A DNA stretch of 64,000 nucleotides from Sulfitobacter brevis (GCF_900112755.1 NZ_FOMW01000015.1:20504-84503), one strand, 5' to 3'; positions 18,869 through 28,006 are shown, counted from the stretch's first letter. Program-made: numbers and translations. Notes: generated by a model not told the origin, from the sequence alone.

Positions 18869-19168
18869 TCAAGTCCAAACCGTATTTCGCCCTCGCCGCC
18901 ACAAACTATCCGCCCCTGCCTATCGACAATCTCGCTCAGATGCTCACAGCATTTGAACGACATCACATGCGTGTTGAAGGCCGCTTGACCAGGGCTGTGT
19001 GGCTCCTTTTTGGCAAGATCCGATAAGTTGACGATGCCGTCCAAACCGATGATTGGCGCAGTTCCTTTTGGAAAGATTGCGGGCAGTGGCTCCGCGTTGC
19101 CACCAGCACCTTTGGGAGTAGGTGAAGATGCTGGCCCTATGAAATTTAGCCAGCAAACTGGCTTTGCC
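18869..19168. other. Intergenic stretch with an unassigned open segment
   Basis: Minus strand 19150-18870 is open and includes IIGLDGIVNLSDLAKKEPH and FKCCEHLSEIVDRQG, protein-like but not a family I recognise. It ends against the truncated CoA-transferase and has no clear start. Best seen as junk left by the rearrangement that removed the CoA-transferase N-terminus. Confidence 0.35.
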
Positions 19169-19198
19169 TTGACATAAACTTAGGTATCTAAGTATTAA
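19169..19198 (+). promoter_or_regulatory. Promoter with MarR-type operator, reductase operon
   Basis: TTGACA (19169-19174) and TATTAA (19193-19198), 18 bp apart, frame the palindrome ACTTAGGTATCTAAGT (19178-19193), whose six-base arms are perfectly complementary. The same TAG-N4-CTA core recurs before the third TAXI gene and the Rieske oxygenase. A protein bound here would block RNA polymerase, so repression by the local MarR is inferred. Confidence 0.6.
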
Positions 19199-19264
19199 GG
19201 AGCAACGAGGCGTTCTATCGAGACATCGCAGTTAGCTGCGGATGTTTCAAAATGAGGATTGGTA

Positions 19265-20203
19265 ATGGCTGACATTAGGATGAGGATCGTCATGCGCCGC
19301 GCGCTGACTGAGGATATCTGCGAATTTACGCTCGAGCCTGTGGTAAATGAGAACTTGCCCAGTTTCACACCCGGCGCACATTTGACGATCGAGACACCGT
19401 CTGGAGCGATGCGGCGCTATTCGCTCGTGAATGATGGCACGTCGCCAGAACAATATGTCATTGCGATTAAGCGCGAAAGCAATTCGCGCGGCGGCTCTAT
19501 CTCAATGCATGAGGACGCTATCGAGGGGGCCGAATTGCTCGTAAGTACGCCCGAAAATACCTTTGAGTTGACCGAAGCCAAAGAGTACCTGCTGATTGCT
19601 GGTGGAATCGGCGTGACTCCCATTTATGCAATGGGGCAGCATCTGGCACGAGAAAACATCCCGTACCGAGTTATCTATTGTACGCGCAGTGAAGAAGAAA
19701 CGGCTTACCTCGCCGAAATTAAAGAACTCTTTGGCGATCGATTGACTTTGCATCATGACGGCGGCGATATCGAAAGCATCTATGATTTCTGGGATCATTT
19801 CGAAGAACCCAAAGACATGAAAGTGTATTGCTGTGGGCCGGCACCGATGCTCGAGGAAATCGAGGCCATCTCTGGCCACTGGCCCGAAGGCCGCGTGATC
19901 TTTGAAGACTTTAAGCCAGTGGAAGTGGTGCGCGAAGATGACACGGCGTTTAATGTGAAGCTTGAAAAATCGGGAAAGACAGTTCGTGTCCCGGAAGATC
20001 GTTCGATCTTGGAAGCTTTGCGAGACGCAGGCATTGCAACCGTAAGTTCATGCGAGAGCGGGACATGTGGCACCTGCAAAACGCGACTATTGGCTGGGAG
20101 AGCCGAGCATAGGGACATGGTCCTGATGGATGACGAGAAAGACGACCATATCATGATCTGCGTTTCGCGGTCGAAAAGCGAGGAGCTTTGCCTTGACCTC
20201 TGA
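19265..20203 (+). CDS. Phthalate-dioxygenase-type reductase (FMN, NAD, 2Fe-2S)
   Basis: 312 aa electron-transfer protein with three domains in order: flavin (RRYSLVN, about 51-57), NAD (GGIGVTPI, about 115-122) and a C-terminal plant-type ferredoxin with CESGTCGTC plus a later Cys (MICVS). This is the layout of phthalate dioxygenase reductase and vanillate demethylase reductase. It would pass electrons from NADH to the Rieske oxygenase at 30419. ATG 19265 has GAGGA at 19254-19258; an upstream TTG (19259) is rejected. First gene behind the operator at 19169. Confidence 0.92.
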   Translation: MADIRMRIVMRRALTEDICEFTLEPVVNENLPSFTPGAHLTIETPSGAMRRYSLVNDGTSPEQYVIAIKRESNSRGGSISMHEDAIEGAELLVSTPENTFELTEAKEYLLIAGGIGVTPIYAMGQHLARENIPYRVIYCTRSEEETAYLAEIKELFGDRLTLHHDGGDIESIYDFWDHFEEPKDMKVYCCGPAPMLEEIEAISGHWPEGRVIFEDFKPVEVVREDDTAFNVKLEKSGKTVRVPEDRSILEALRDAGIATVSSCESGTCGTCKTRLLAGRAEHRDMVLMDDEKDDHIMICVSRSKSEELCLDL

Positions 20204-21383
20204 TGCGGTACGTATCGGGGTCGCGGGACTTGGCCGAGCGTTCATGCTCATGCTGCCCACATTTCGAAATGATCCTCGTATAAAACTGGTTGCTGCGGCG
20301 GCGCCGCGCGCCGCAAGCCGTGCTGCATTCGAAGCGGAATTCGGGGGCCGTACCTATGCAACTGTTGAAGAGCTTGCGAAAGATGCAGATGTAGACTTGA
20401 TCTATATTGCGACCCCCCACCAAATGCATGCGGAACACGTCGATGCGGCTGCACGTGGGGGAAAGCACATCCTCGTGGACAAACCGCTGGCCGTGTCGAT
20501 GGGTGATGCAGACCACATGGTTGCTGCCGCAGAAGCTGCTGGCGTGCACCTGATCGTCGGTCCGAGTCACAGTTTCGACCCCCCAGTGTCTCTTGCGCGC
20601 ACCCTGATTGAAAGCGGCGAGTTTGGGGCCGTCCGGATGGTGCAGGCTTTAAACTATACCGATTTTCTCTATCGTCCTCGCCGCCCCGAAGAGCTTAGAA
20701 CCGAAGAGGGTGGAGGGGTTCTGTTCAGTCAGGGCATTCATCAGATCGATATCGTGCGTTTATTGTGTGGCGGGCGGGCGCGCAGCGTTACAGCGCAGAC
20801 CGGGGCTTGGGATCCGGACCGTCCGACCGAAGGTGCGTATTGCGCGCTTATGGATTTCCAATCAGGTGCATTTGCCAGCCTTACATACTCAGGCTATGCG
20901 CACTTTGACAGCGATTGCTGGATGAATGACGTGGGAGAGTTGGGCGGCCCCAAGTCCCCAGAAGGCTACGGTCAAGCGCGCAAGGCTCTACGGGATCTGG
21001 ATCCCGGGGCAGAGGCCCAGCTCAAGTCAACGCGCACATATGGGGCGGGACGAGAACCATTGGCGCCGAAGCATAATGAGCACTTCGGGCCTATCTTGGT
21101 CTCGTGCGATCGCGCGGACCTTCGATTGACGCCCGACGGTGTTGAAATCTTTGCAGATACAAAACGCAGCTTTCGCAAAGCGCCCTTAGATCCAGCGCCA
21201 CGCAAACCGGTAATTGATGCCGTGGTAGCTGCTGTTTGCGAAAGTATTTCACCTGCCCAGACTGGCAGGTGGGGACGTGCAAGCCTCGAAGTTTGCCACG
21301 CCATATTGCAATCTGCTGAACGGCGCAAAACGATTTTACTGACCCGCCAATGCGGAACTACTCCAAAGGAGATACACTCATGA
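20193..21383 (+). CDS. Gfo/Idh/MocA oxidoreductase, phthalate cis-dihydrodiol dehydrogenase-like
   Basis: 396 aa. N-terminal Rossmann fold (VRIGVAGLGRAF, residues 6-17), then the conserved lysine segment KHILVDKPLAVS (about 90-101) and GGGVLFSQGIHQIDIVR (about 171-187) with the catalytic-region His. Large GFO/IDH proteins of this type oxidise phthalate 4,5-cis-dihydrodiol to 4,5-dihydroxyphthalate, which fits the flanking reductase and decarboxylase genes. TTG 20193 follows AGGAGC at 20181-20186 and overlaps the reductase end by 11 bp. The C-terminus overlaps the decarboxylase by 4 bp. Confidence 0.85.
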   Translation: MTSDAVRIGVAGLGRAFMLMLPTFRNDPRIKLVAAAAPRAASRAAFEAEFGGRTYATVEELAKDADVDLIYIATPHQMHAEHVDAAARGGKHILVDKPLAVSMGDADHMVAAAEAAGVHLIVGPSHSFDPPVSLARTLIESGEFGAVRMVQALNYTDFLYRPRRPEELRTEEGGGVLFSQGIHQIDIVRLLCGGRARSVTAQTGAWDPDRPTEGAYCALMDFQSGAFASLTYSGYAHFDSDCWMNDVGELGGPKSPEGYGQARKALRDLDPGAEAQLKSTRTYGAGREPLAPKHNEHFGPILVSCDRADLRLTPDGVEIFADTKRSFRKAPLDPAPRKPVIDAVVAAVCESISPAQTGRWGRASLEVCHAILQSAERRKTILLTRQCGTTPKEIHS

Positions 21384-22372
21384 CCGATTTGACGCTTTCA
21401 ATTGCAATGGGAAACTACGACAGAACGCGCGCAATCGTTGACGGGCGCGTAAAGATTGATGGCGTGGATCCGGTACCGATGTTGCTATCGCCGGAGGAGA
21501 TGTTTTTTCGTGCCTTCAGGCATCAGGCGTTCGATGTGTCTGAGCTGTCATTGTCATCCTACTCAATCTCTGTGGCGCGCGGCGACGCACATTATGTCGC
21601 GGTGCCAGTGTTTCTGAGCCGCGCATTTCGACATACGTCGGTTTACATACGGACCGATCGCGGCATCGAGCGGCCAGAGGATTTGAAAGGCAAGAAGATT
21701 GGTATTGCGGAGTATCAGCTTTCTGCAAATGTCTGGGTACGCGGGATACTCGACGAAGATTTTGGGATAAAGCCCTCTGACGTGACTTGGGTTCGGGGTG
21801 GGATGGACACACCCGGACGCCCTGAAAAAATCAATGTTAAATTACCCTCGGACGTTGAGGTCGTTGCTGCTCCCGAGGGTGCGACGCTTAATGGTATGCT
21901 GGCGGACGGGGACATAGACGGGTTTATCGGACCTCGCTGGCCCCGCTGCTTTTCGGAAGGTCATCCACATGTCGGAAGGCTTTTCACGGACAGCGTTGAT
22001 GCTGCCGAAGACTATTATCGCCGCACTCAGATTTTTCCTATCATGCATGTTCTGGGTATCCGGCGAAGCATAGCGGAGATGCATCCTTGGCTGCCAGGCG
22101 CGTTGATGAAAGGCTTCACACAGGCAAAGGTTCTGGCACAAGAAGCTCTACAGGATACCTCCGCAACAAAGGTTACTATGCCCTTTGTCGAGGACAATCT
22201 TCATCGGGCGCAGGCGCTTATGGGGAGCGATCCGTGGACCTACGGTGTGGGACAGAACCGGCATGTCCTTGATCGCTTTCTTGACTATCACCATGCGCAG
22301 GGGCTGTCGCCGCGACGGGTCCAAGTTGATGAGCTGTTTCATCCTTCCACACTTGAAGCTTATAGCCTTTGA
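21380..22372 (+). CDS. 4,5-dihydroxyphthalate decarboxylase-like protein
   Basis: 330 aa protein with a periplasmic-binding-protein-like fold but no signal peptide, matching the Pht5/OphC type of 4,5-dihydroxyphthalate decarboxylase: LSIAMGNYDRTRAIVDGRVK at the start, EEMFFRAFRHQAFDVSELSL, then VFLSRAFRHTSVYIRTDRG and IGIAEYQLSANVWVRG. It would remove CO2 from the dihydroxy-acid to give protocatechuate. ATG 21380 has AAGGAGA at 21366-21372; the longer in-frame start at 21350 is rejected. No ring-cleavage gene is present in the window, so protocatechuate would be handled elsewhere. Confidence 0.88.
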   Translation: MTDLTLSIAMGNYDRTRAIVDGRVKIDGVDPVPMLLSPEEMFFRAFRHQAFDVSELSLSSYSISVARGDAHYVAVPVFLSRAFRHTSVYIRTDRGIERPEDLKGKKIGIAEYQLSANVWVRGILDEDFGIKPSDVTWVRGGMDTPGRPEKINVKLPSDVEVVAAPEGATLNGMLADGDIDGFIGPRWPRCFSEGHPHVGRLFTDSVDAAEDYYRRTQIFPIMHVLGIRRSIAEMHPWLPGALMKGFTQAKVLAQEALQDTSATKVTMPFVEDNLHRAQALMGSDPWTYGVGQNRHVLDRFLDYHHAQGLSPRRVQVDELFHPSTLEAYSL

Positions 22373-22381
22373 GGGGCGACT

Positions 22382-22828
22382 ATGATTGAATTTAATCCAC
22401 GTGACGTGATCGAGATCGAGATTTTGGATCACAAAGCATATGTTCAGGTTACGCATCGGCACGCGAGCTATCCACCTGTCGTACGTGCACTGGATGGACT
22501 CCACAAAGACCGCCCTGACGACCTTCAGGCGTTGGTCTCAGGTCCGACAAACTTTATCGCGATGATCCCGCTGAAAAGTGCACTGTCGCGTTCCGGTGCG
22601 CGCTTCGAGTTGATCGAAGGTGCCGATATCCCAGAAGTTCACCGATCTTTCCCAACCTTTCGCATGCCGATCCGCAACAAGAGCGGTGAGATTGTCTATT
22701 GGTGGTTCTGGGACGGAAGTGGCTTGAGCTATGATGCCGATCTGGATGCTGATCAGGAAAAATTACCTTTGCGTGAGGTCATGACCGCTCAGCAGTTTTT
22801 GGAGCGTTTGGGCCAGATGCAGGACTGA
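22382..22828 (+). CDS. Conserved-looking protein of unknown function in the aromatic island
   Basis: 148 aa, cytoplasmic (no signal peptide or membrane segment), starting 9 bp after the decarboxylase and 49 bp before the aldehyde dehydrogenase on the same strand. Mixed alpha/beta composition with an aromatic-rich patch IVYWWFWDGSGLSYDADLDA near the C-terminus. I do not recognise the family. Its position inside the pathway argues for a real gene, perhaps an accessory or small cofactor-independent enzyme, but no catalytic motif can be named. Confidence 0.7.
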   Translation: MIEFNPRDVIEIEILDHKAYVQVTHRHASYPPVVRALDGLHKDRPDDLQALVSGPTNFIAMIPLKSALSRSGARFELIEGADIPEVHRSFPTFRMPIRNKSGEIVYWWFWDGSGLSYDADLDADQEKLPLREVMTAQQFLERLGQMQD

Positions 22829-22877
22829 AATCGGCCATGCGTGTAACATCCTACCGATATATTAAAAGGACGCGGCC

Positions 22878-24359
22878 ATGACGGGTATAACACGTCTCGA
22901 TCTGGAAAATGTGCTGCCGAAGCACCGTGATATCTACCTTGGCGGTTTATGGCAGGCGCCTGTGTCGGGGCGCTACGTAGACACATTAAATCCAGGGACG
23001 GGAGAGCCTTTGGCATCGGTTGCCGACGGGGGCCGCGAGGATGTTGACGCAGCAGTTAAGATGGCTCGGCTAGGATTCCTTGAATGGCGAGACGTAGTGC
23101 CACTGGAGCGGGCACGTATTCTCAAAGAGATTGCCACCATCCTGCGTCGCCATGGCGATGAGCTCGCGATGATCGACGCTGCAAACTGCGGCAACCCCTA
23201 CACCGAGATGCGAGGCGACGCGGCAATTGCCGCAGCCCAAATGGATCTTTTCGCCGGGCTCGTAACCGAAATGAAGGGCGACACGATCCCAATGGGGCCG
23301 GATCGCCTGAACTTATCTGTCAGGGAGCCGCTGGGAGTGGTCGCGCGCATTCTGGCTTTTAATCATCCTTTTATGTTTTGCGGCGGTAAGATGGCTGCCC
23401 CGCTAGCCGCCGGAAACGCAGTGATAATCAAGCCTCCAGTGCAAGCGCCATTGTCGGCCCTTCGACTGGCTGAGCTGGTGGATGGGCTTTTACCCCAAGG
23501 CGTGTTTTCTGTTCTGCCTGGCGGGACCGAGGCCGGAGCGGCACTGGCAGAACATCCAGGCGTAGATAAGGTGACGCTAATTGGATCGGTCGAAGCTGGA
23601 CGCGCCGTGATGCGTGCCGCTGCGAACACAGTCAAACCTGTCTTGCTTGAGCTGGGGGGCAAAAACGCTCTAATTGCCTATCCAGATAGCAAGCCAAAGC
23701 GGATCGCTGAGGCAATGGTCACCGGCATGAATTTCGGTTGGTGTGGTCAATCCTGTGGGTCCACTAGCCGCGCCTTTCTGCATGACGACATCCATGATGC
23801 TGTGATCGAACATCTTGACGAGGCGGTAGCGCGGTACCGTCCCGGATTGCCGACTGATCCCGATACAACCATGGGAGCCTTGGTGTCCAAAACGCATTTC
23901 GATCGCGTAATGTCCTTCATTCAAAGCGCCAAGTCGGAGGGGGCTCAGGTTGTGACCGGCGGCCAGGCATTCACCGAGGGTGCTATGGCCAAAGGGTATT
24001 TTATCGCACCGACAATTTTTTCAGGTGTGACGCCGGACATGCGCATTGCCCGCGAAGAGATTTTTGGGCCGGTTCTAGCGATTCAGCGCTGGTCCGATGA
24101 GACCGACATGCTTGCCCAGGTAAACGGGCTGAATGTGGGGCTGACTTGCGCAATCTGGACACGTGATCTGGCCATAGCTCACCGAGCGGCGAAACGCGTC
24201 GAAGCAGGGTTTGTTTGGATTAACGAGGTCGGGCGCCATTTCCTCGGCGCTCCCTTCGGCGGTGTCAAGCAATCTGGCATCGGTCGCGAGGAGGGGATTG
24301 GTGAGCTAATTTCCTTTACGCATGAGAAGAATATTCACGTCAACCTGTCCGGCCAGTGA
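22878..24359 (+). CDS. NAD(P)-dependent aldehyde dehydrogenase
   Basis: 493 aa ALDH superfamily member with the Glu motif LELGGKNA (about 257-264) and the catalytic Cys in WCGQSCGSTSR (about 291-301); the N-terminal FNHPFMFCGGKMAPAL-like region positions the catalytic Asn. Oxidises an aldehyde to an acid in the cytoplasm. The next gene encodes a ThDP-dependent 2-oxo-acid decarboxylase whose product would be an aldehyde, so the two probably act in series, like the benzoylformate decarboxylase/benzaldehyde dehydrogenase pair of mandelate catabolism. Confidence 0.88.
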   Translation: MTGITRLDLENVLPKHRDIYLGGLWQAPVSGRYVDTLNPGTGEPLASVADGGREDVDAAVKMARLGFLEWRDVVPLERARILKEIATILRRHGDELAMIDAANCGNPYTEMRGDAAIAAAQMDLFAGLVTEMKGDTIPMGPDRLNLSVREPLGVVARILAFNHPFMFCGGKMAAPLAAGNAVIIKPPVQAPLSALRLAELVDGLLPQGVFSVLPGGTEAGAALAEHPGVDKVTLIGSVEAGRAVMRAAANTVKPVLLELGGKNALIAYPDSKPKRIAEAMVTGMNFGWCGQSCGSTSRAFLHDDIHDAVIEHLDEAVARYRPGLPTDPDTTMGALVSKTHFDRVMSFIQSAKSEGAQVVTGGQAFTEGAMAKGYFIAPTIFSGVTPDMRIAREEIFGPVLAIQRWSDETDMLAQVNGLNVGLTCAIWTRDLAIAHRAAKRVEAGFVWINEVGRHFLGAPFGGVKQSGIGREEGIGELISFTHEKNIHVNLSGQ

Positions 24360-24384
24360 CGATATAATTGAAGTGAGAAACAGT

Positions 24385-26142
24385 ATGCCCGATGACCTTG
24401 ATCGCCCGATCCGTAGTGAAATCACGAAGCGATACGGAAGTGATGCAATCGTAGAGATGATCCGCAAACTGGATACTCCCTATATCGCGCTCAATCCCGG
24501 ATCGAGTTTTAGGGGCATTCACGACAGCTTGGTGAACTATCTCGGCAATCGAGATCCGCAAATACTTTTGTGTCTGCACGAGGAACATGCGGTTGCTATC
24601 GCGCATGGCTGGGCCAAGGTTACTGGTAAACCACTGGCGGTTATGCTGCACGCAAATGTTGGATTGATGCATGCGGCGATGGCTCTTTACAACGCATGGT
24701 GCGACAGGGTGCCCATGATGGTCTATGGCGCCACAGGTCCGGTGGATGCCGCCAAGCGAAGACCTTGGATCGACTGGCTGCATACTTCGCGCGACCAAGC
24801 ATCCATCGTGCGTCCCTATGTCAAATGGGATGACCAACCCAGTTCGCTGGAGGCGTCGCTGGCTTCCATGGTGCGTGCGTCGACGATCACGCGCACAGCA
24901 CCGATGGCCCCTACATATGTATGTTTCGACGTCAGCGTGCAGGAAGAACAGATCGATGTTATGCCCGATCTCCCTGATCCGGCCAACTATGCAATGCCGC
25001 AAGTGCCTGCAGTCTCGCAGGAGGACGCCCACCGCATTCTTGATCTGCTGGCGACTGCTAAAACGCCGGTGTTTCTGATGGGACGGGTGTCGCGCGATAG
25101 CGACGCTTGGGACCGACGAGTTGCACTCGCAGAGCGATTTGGCGCTCGGGTGGTCACCGACATCAAAACTGCCGCAGCCTTTCCGACCCGCCATCCACTT
25201 CATGCTGGTGCGCCAGGATACTTCATATCCCAAGAAGCGGGAGTCGCCATCGCGTCGGCTGACGTTGTTATTTCTTTCGATTGGGTCGATCTTGCGGGAA
25301 CCATGCATCAAGCTGGGGTGACTGTTGGCAGTGCGCGCGTCGTCAACATCTCCTTGGACCCGCTTTTGCAAAACGGTTGGTCATTCGATCACCAAGCCCA
25401 ACCGGCCTCGGACCTATCTATGTTGGCGGACCCAGATGCGGTCATAACCGCCATCTGCGATTCTGCTGGAGTCAGGGGTGCAGGGAAGTTGGCGCTCGCT
25501 ACGACTGATCACCAGTCCGCGCGGGTCGGGCCTGGCGCCAAAATCTCGATTGATGGCTTGTCGGACATTTTGGCTGAAGCCCTGCGTGACGTACAGCCAT
25601 CTTATCTTCGCCTAACGCTCAGCTGGAACGGCGAAAAATGCGATTTCCGTTCGCCACTCGATTATCTTGGATACGACGGCGGTGCAGGGATCGGGTCAGG
25701 TCCAGGGATGGCTGTGGGAGCCGCGCTTGCCCTCAAGGAAAGCGGAAGATTGCCCGTTGCGGTCTTGGGGGACGGCGATTTTTTAATGGGGGCGACGGCA
25801 ATTTGGACTGCGACCCATCATCGTGTACCGCTACTAATTGTAGTTGCAAATAATCGTTCATATTTTAACGATGAAGTGCACCAGGAACGGGTCGCGATCA
25901 TGCGCGATAGGCCTGTTGCGAACAAGCATGTCGGTCAAGCGATTGGCGAGCCGGATATAGACATCGCAGCAATCGCGCGTGCGCAAGGTGCATTGGCGTT
26001 CGGACCGGTTGAGGACTCAAGCACACTCGTTCATACTCTGCGAGAGGCCATTTCCGAGGTGCAATCTGGGAAAACTGTGGTCGTAGAAGTACGTGTCGCA
26101 CAAGGGTACAGCGCCACGATGACCGAAGGAATGACGCAATGA
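24385..26142 (+). CDS. ThDP-dependent decarboxylase, benzoylformate-decarboxylase-like
   Basis: 585 aa enzyme with the three ThDP-fold domains: Pyr domain (Glu66 activating the cofactor), middle domain and PP domain with GDGDFLMGATAIWTAT through ANN. Compared with Pseudomonas benzoylformate decarboxylase, Ser40 matches Ser26 (NPGS), Glu66 matches Glu47, His89 matches His70 with the same 23-residue spacing, and His308 falls at His281 (MHQAG versus YHQYDPG). FPTRHP is shared too. These are the acid-base residues for aryl 2-oxo-acid decarboxylation. ATG 24385 is chosen; the in-frame ATG 24322 would overlap the ALDH. Acetolactate-synthase-like chemistry cannot be excluded. Confidence 0.8.
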   Translation: MPDDLDRPIRSEITKRYGSDAIVEMIRKLDTPYIALNPGSSFRGIHDSLVNYLGNRDPQILLCLHEEHAVAIAHGWAKVTGKPLAVMLHANVGLMHAAMALYNAWCDRVPMMVYGATGPVDAAKRRPWIDWLHTSRDQASIVRPYVKWDDQPSSLEASLASMVRASTITRTAPMAPTYVCFDVSVQEEQIDVMPDLPDPANYAMPQVPAVSQEDAHRILDLLATAKTPVFLMGRVSRDSDAWDRRVALAERFGARVVTDIKTAAAFPTRHPLHAGAPGYFISQEAGVAIASADVVISFDWVDLAGTMHQAGVTVGSARVVNISLDPLLQNGWSFDHQAQPASDLSMLADPDAVITAICDSAGVRGAGKLALATTDHQSARVGPGAKISIDGLSDILAEALRDVQPSYLRLTLSWNGEKCDFRSPLDYLGYDGGAGIGSGPGMAVGAALALKESGRLPVAVLGDGDFLMGATAIWTATHHRVPLLIVVANNRSYFNDEVHQERVAIMRDRPVANKHVGQAIGEPDIDIAAIARAQGALAFGPVEDSSTLVHTLREAISEVQSGKTVVVEVRVAQGYSATMTEGMTQ

Positions 26143-26264
26143 TAGTTATCGCGCTATAGCAGTTCTCAGATCTTTCCTCTATTCAGCGGATCACTGACTG
26201 CGACGTGGGTCGCTGCTGTGAAAGGCTCTAATGTCAAGCAATAGTAAAATGAAAATCTGAGCGA

Positions 26265-26795
26265 ATGGTCGACGAAAATATGTTGGAAGATATCGCCTCC
26301 GAGCAAGAGAGCTACCAAGATGAGCGTATCGCGCGCCTCATCCGACTTGCCGCAAGATCTTTCAATCGCTCGCTACAGATGCGGTTAACCACCGAAGGCA
26401 TGACCTTCGGGCAATGGATATTCCTTCGGATCCTGTGGGAACACGATGGCTTGTCGCAACGCGCACTCAGTGAAAAGGCTCATTTGACTGAACCTACAAC
26501 GCATACAGCACTGTCGCGCATGGAGGATCTGGGGCTGATCGAACGCCGCAAAGTTGGAAGCAACAAGCGGAGACAGCATGCATTTCTGACTCGTAAAGGC
26601 CGGGAATTGCGCGACCGTCTGGAACCACTCGCGATCGAGACTAACGACCTCGCCTTAGCGGGTCTTTCGAATGAGGAGGTTAGGGTACTTCGGCACGCGC
26701 TCGATGTGGTAATTCGCAATCTTGAGCAGGACGAGGTCGAGTCAGCCAGCCGAGGTGTCCGCGTTCCATCCACACGTTCGCTTCAACAGATCTGA
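26265..26795 (+). CDS. MarR-family transcriptional regulator
   Basis: 176 aa winged-helix dimer protein. The domain runs from IARLIRLAARSFNRSLQMRL through LSQRALSEKAHLTEPTTHTALSRMEDLGLIERRKV, with the wing at SNKRRQHAFLTRKG. MarR proteins usually repress until an aromatic ligand binds. It is the only regulator in the aromatic island, and palindromes of MarR-site size stand before 19265, 27023 and 30419, so it is the best candidate to bind them. It has no copy of the site immediately upstream, so autoregulation is not evident. Confidence 0.88.
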   Translation: MVDENMLEDIASEQESYQDERIARLIRLAARSFNRSLQMRLTTEGMTFGQWIFLRILWEHDGLSQRALSEKAHLTEPTTHTALSRMEDLGLIERRKVGSNKRRQHAFLTRKGRELRDRLEPLAIETNDLALAGLSNEEVRVLRHALDVVIRNLEQDEVESASRGVRVPSTRSLQQI

Positions 26796-26873
26796 AACCT
26801 AATTTTTCAACCTAATCGTGATTTAGATGTTCGGGGTTGATCCACCCAGAGCGCGTTTGCGCGCATGCCCTAA

Positions 26874-26938
26874 AGATAGATATCTAAGTTGTTGACTGAT
26901 GTTATCTCACATATTAGAAAATAGATGTCTAAGTTGTT
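26874..26938 (+). promoter_or_regulatory. Two MarR-type operators with a candidate promoter, third TAXI-TRAP operon
   Basis: ATAGATATCTAAGTTGTT (26876-26893) recurs 45 bp later as ATAGATGTCTAAGTTGTT (26921-26938), a single mismatch in 18. Each holds a TAG-N4-CTA palindrome. TTGACT (26892-26897) and TAGAAA (26915-26920), 17 bp apart, could be the promoter between them. ATG 27023 with GGGAGG RBS follows. Confidence 0.6.
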
Positions 26939-27022
26939 ACCTCGGACCATAGGTCCGTTTGACAATCAGATTACGACATCAGTCCTAATCGGGAGGTTGG
27001 GCTGCACATTAGGGAGGATTCT

Positions 27023-28006
27023 ATGAAACTATCTGTTTTGGCGGCTGCCGCTGGCATCGCTTTAAGTTCGACTATGGCGATTGCCGAGCCGGTTAACTTA
27101 ACTCTTTCTGGGGGCAATCCAGGTGGCCTCTGGTCGCTCTTGGGCGCGGGTATTGACCGAGCGACAAAAGTCGATGACGCGAACTCAGTCGTGACATACC
27201 AAGCAACGGGTGGCGGTTTCGCTAATATTGGCCTTTTGGGTGCAAACCGCACAGATTTGGGCCTGATGCACGACGCCGAGGCCAAGATAGCCCTACAAGG
27301 GGGCGAGCCTTTCAAAGCGCCAATAGAAAATTTGCAGGCCATCGGTTATCTTTATAACTGGGCACCCATGCATTTTTTCTTGGAACGATCTGTGGCAGAA
27401 AAATATGGCATCGATAGTCTCGACGATATTGCAGGAAGCGGTGCACCGCTTCGGATTGGCATTAACCGTTCCGGCAATATTACTTCCAACGTTGCATTGA
27501 TGATGCTGGAAGAGGCAGGTGTAACAGAAGAGTCGTTGGATAAGGCTGGCGGACAGTTCGTTCGTGCAGGCGCCAACGAGCAGGCAGATCTGATTCAAGA
27601 CGGCCGTCTTGATCTGATCACCAACGGCATATTTGTCAATCACTCGTCATTCCGTGCAGTGGACCAAAATTCTGACGTTGTCCTGCTGACAGTGCCTGCT
27701 GAGATCATTGAGGCAACTAATGCCGCGTTCGGAACAGGGACCATGACCATTCCAGGCGGCAGCTATTCCAACCAATCTGCCGATGTAGCCAGCGTTGCTC
27801 TTGGTGCGATTCTAGTGGCAACCGATGCCATGCCAGATGACGTTGCGGCTTCGCTTGCGACATCGCTGGTAAATAATATCGACGAAGTTAGGGCAGTGCA
27901 CAGTTCTATGAAAGAGCTGACACCTGAATTGCTTGCTACGCCAAGTGTGCTCGACTTTCACCCGGCTGCGGCTGAAGTTTATCGTAAAGCGGGGCTGATC
28001 AAGTGA
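27023..28006 (+). CDS. TAXI-family TRAP transporter solute-binding protein (third)
   Basis: 327 aa exported receptor; signal peptide ending at AIAE (residues 1-22), then VNLTLSGGNPGGLWSLLGAGI, a TAXI-type glycine-rich start. The double operator and a GGGAGG RBS precede it. The stop overlaps the permease start by 4 bp (GTGA). Sitting between MarR and the Rieske oxygenase, it probably imports the aromatic acid degraded by the island. Confidence 0.88.
   Translation: MKLSVLAAAAGIALSSTMAIAEPVNLTLSGGNPGGLWSLLGAGIDRATKVDDANSVVTYQATGGGFANIGLLGANRTDLGLMHDAEAKIALQGGEPFKAPIENLQAIGYLYNWAPMHFFLERSVAEKYGIDSLDDIAGSGAPLRIGINRSGNITSNVALMMLEEAGVTEESLDKAGGQFVRAGANEQADLIQDGRLDLITNGIFVNHSSFRAVDQNSDVVLLTVPAEIIEATNAAFGTGTMTIPGGSYSNQSADVASVALGAILVATDAMPDDVAASLATSLVNNIDEVRAVHSSMKELTPELLATPSVLDFHPAAAEVYRKAGLIK

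Noticed and set aside
21380..22372. ABC-type substrate-binding protein
   Set aside because: The fold is similar, but there is no signal peptide and the motifs and neighbours fit 4,5-dihydroxyphthalate decarboxylase.
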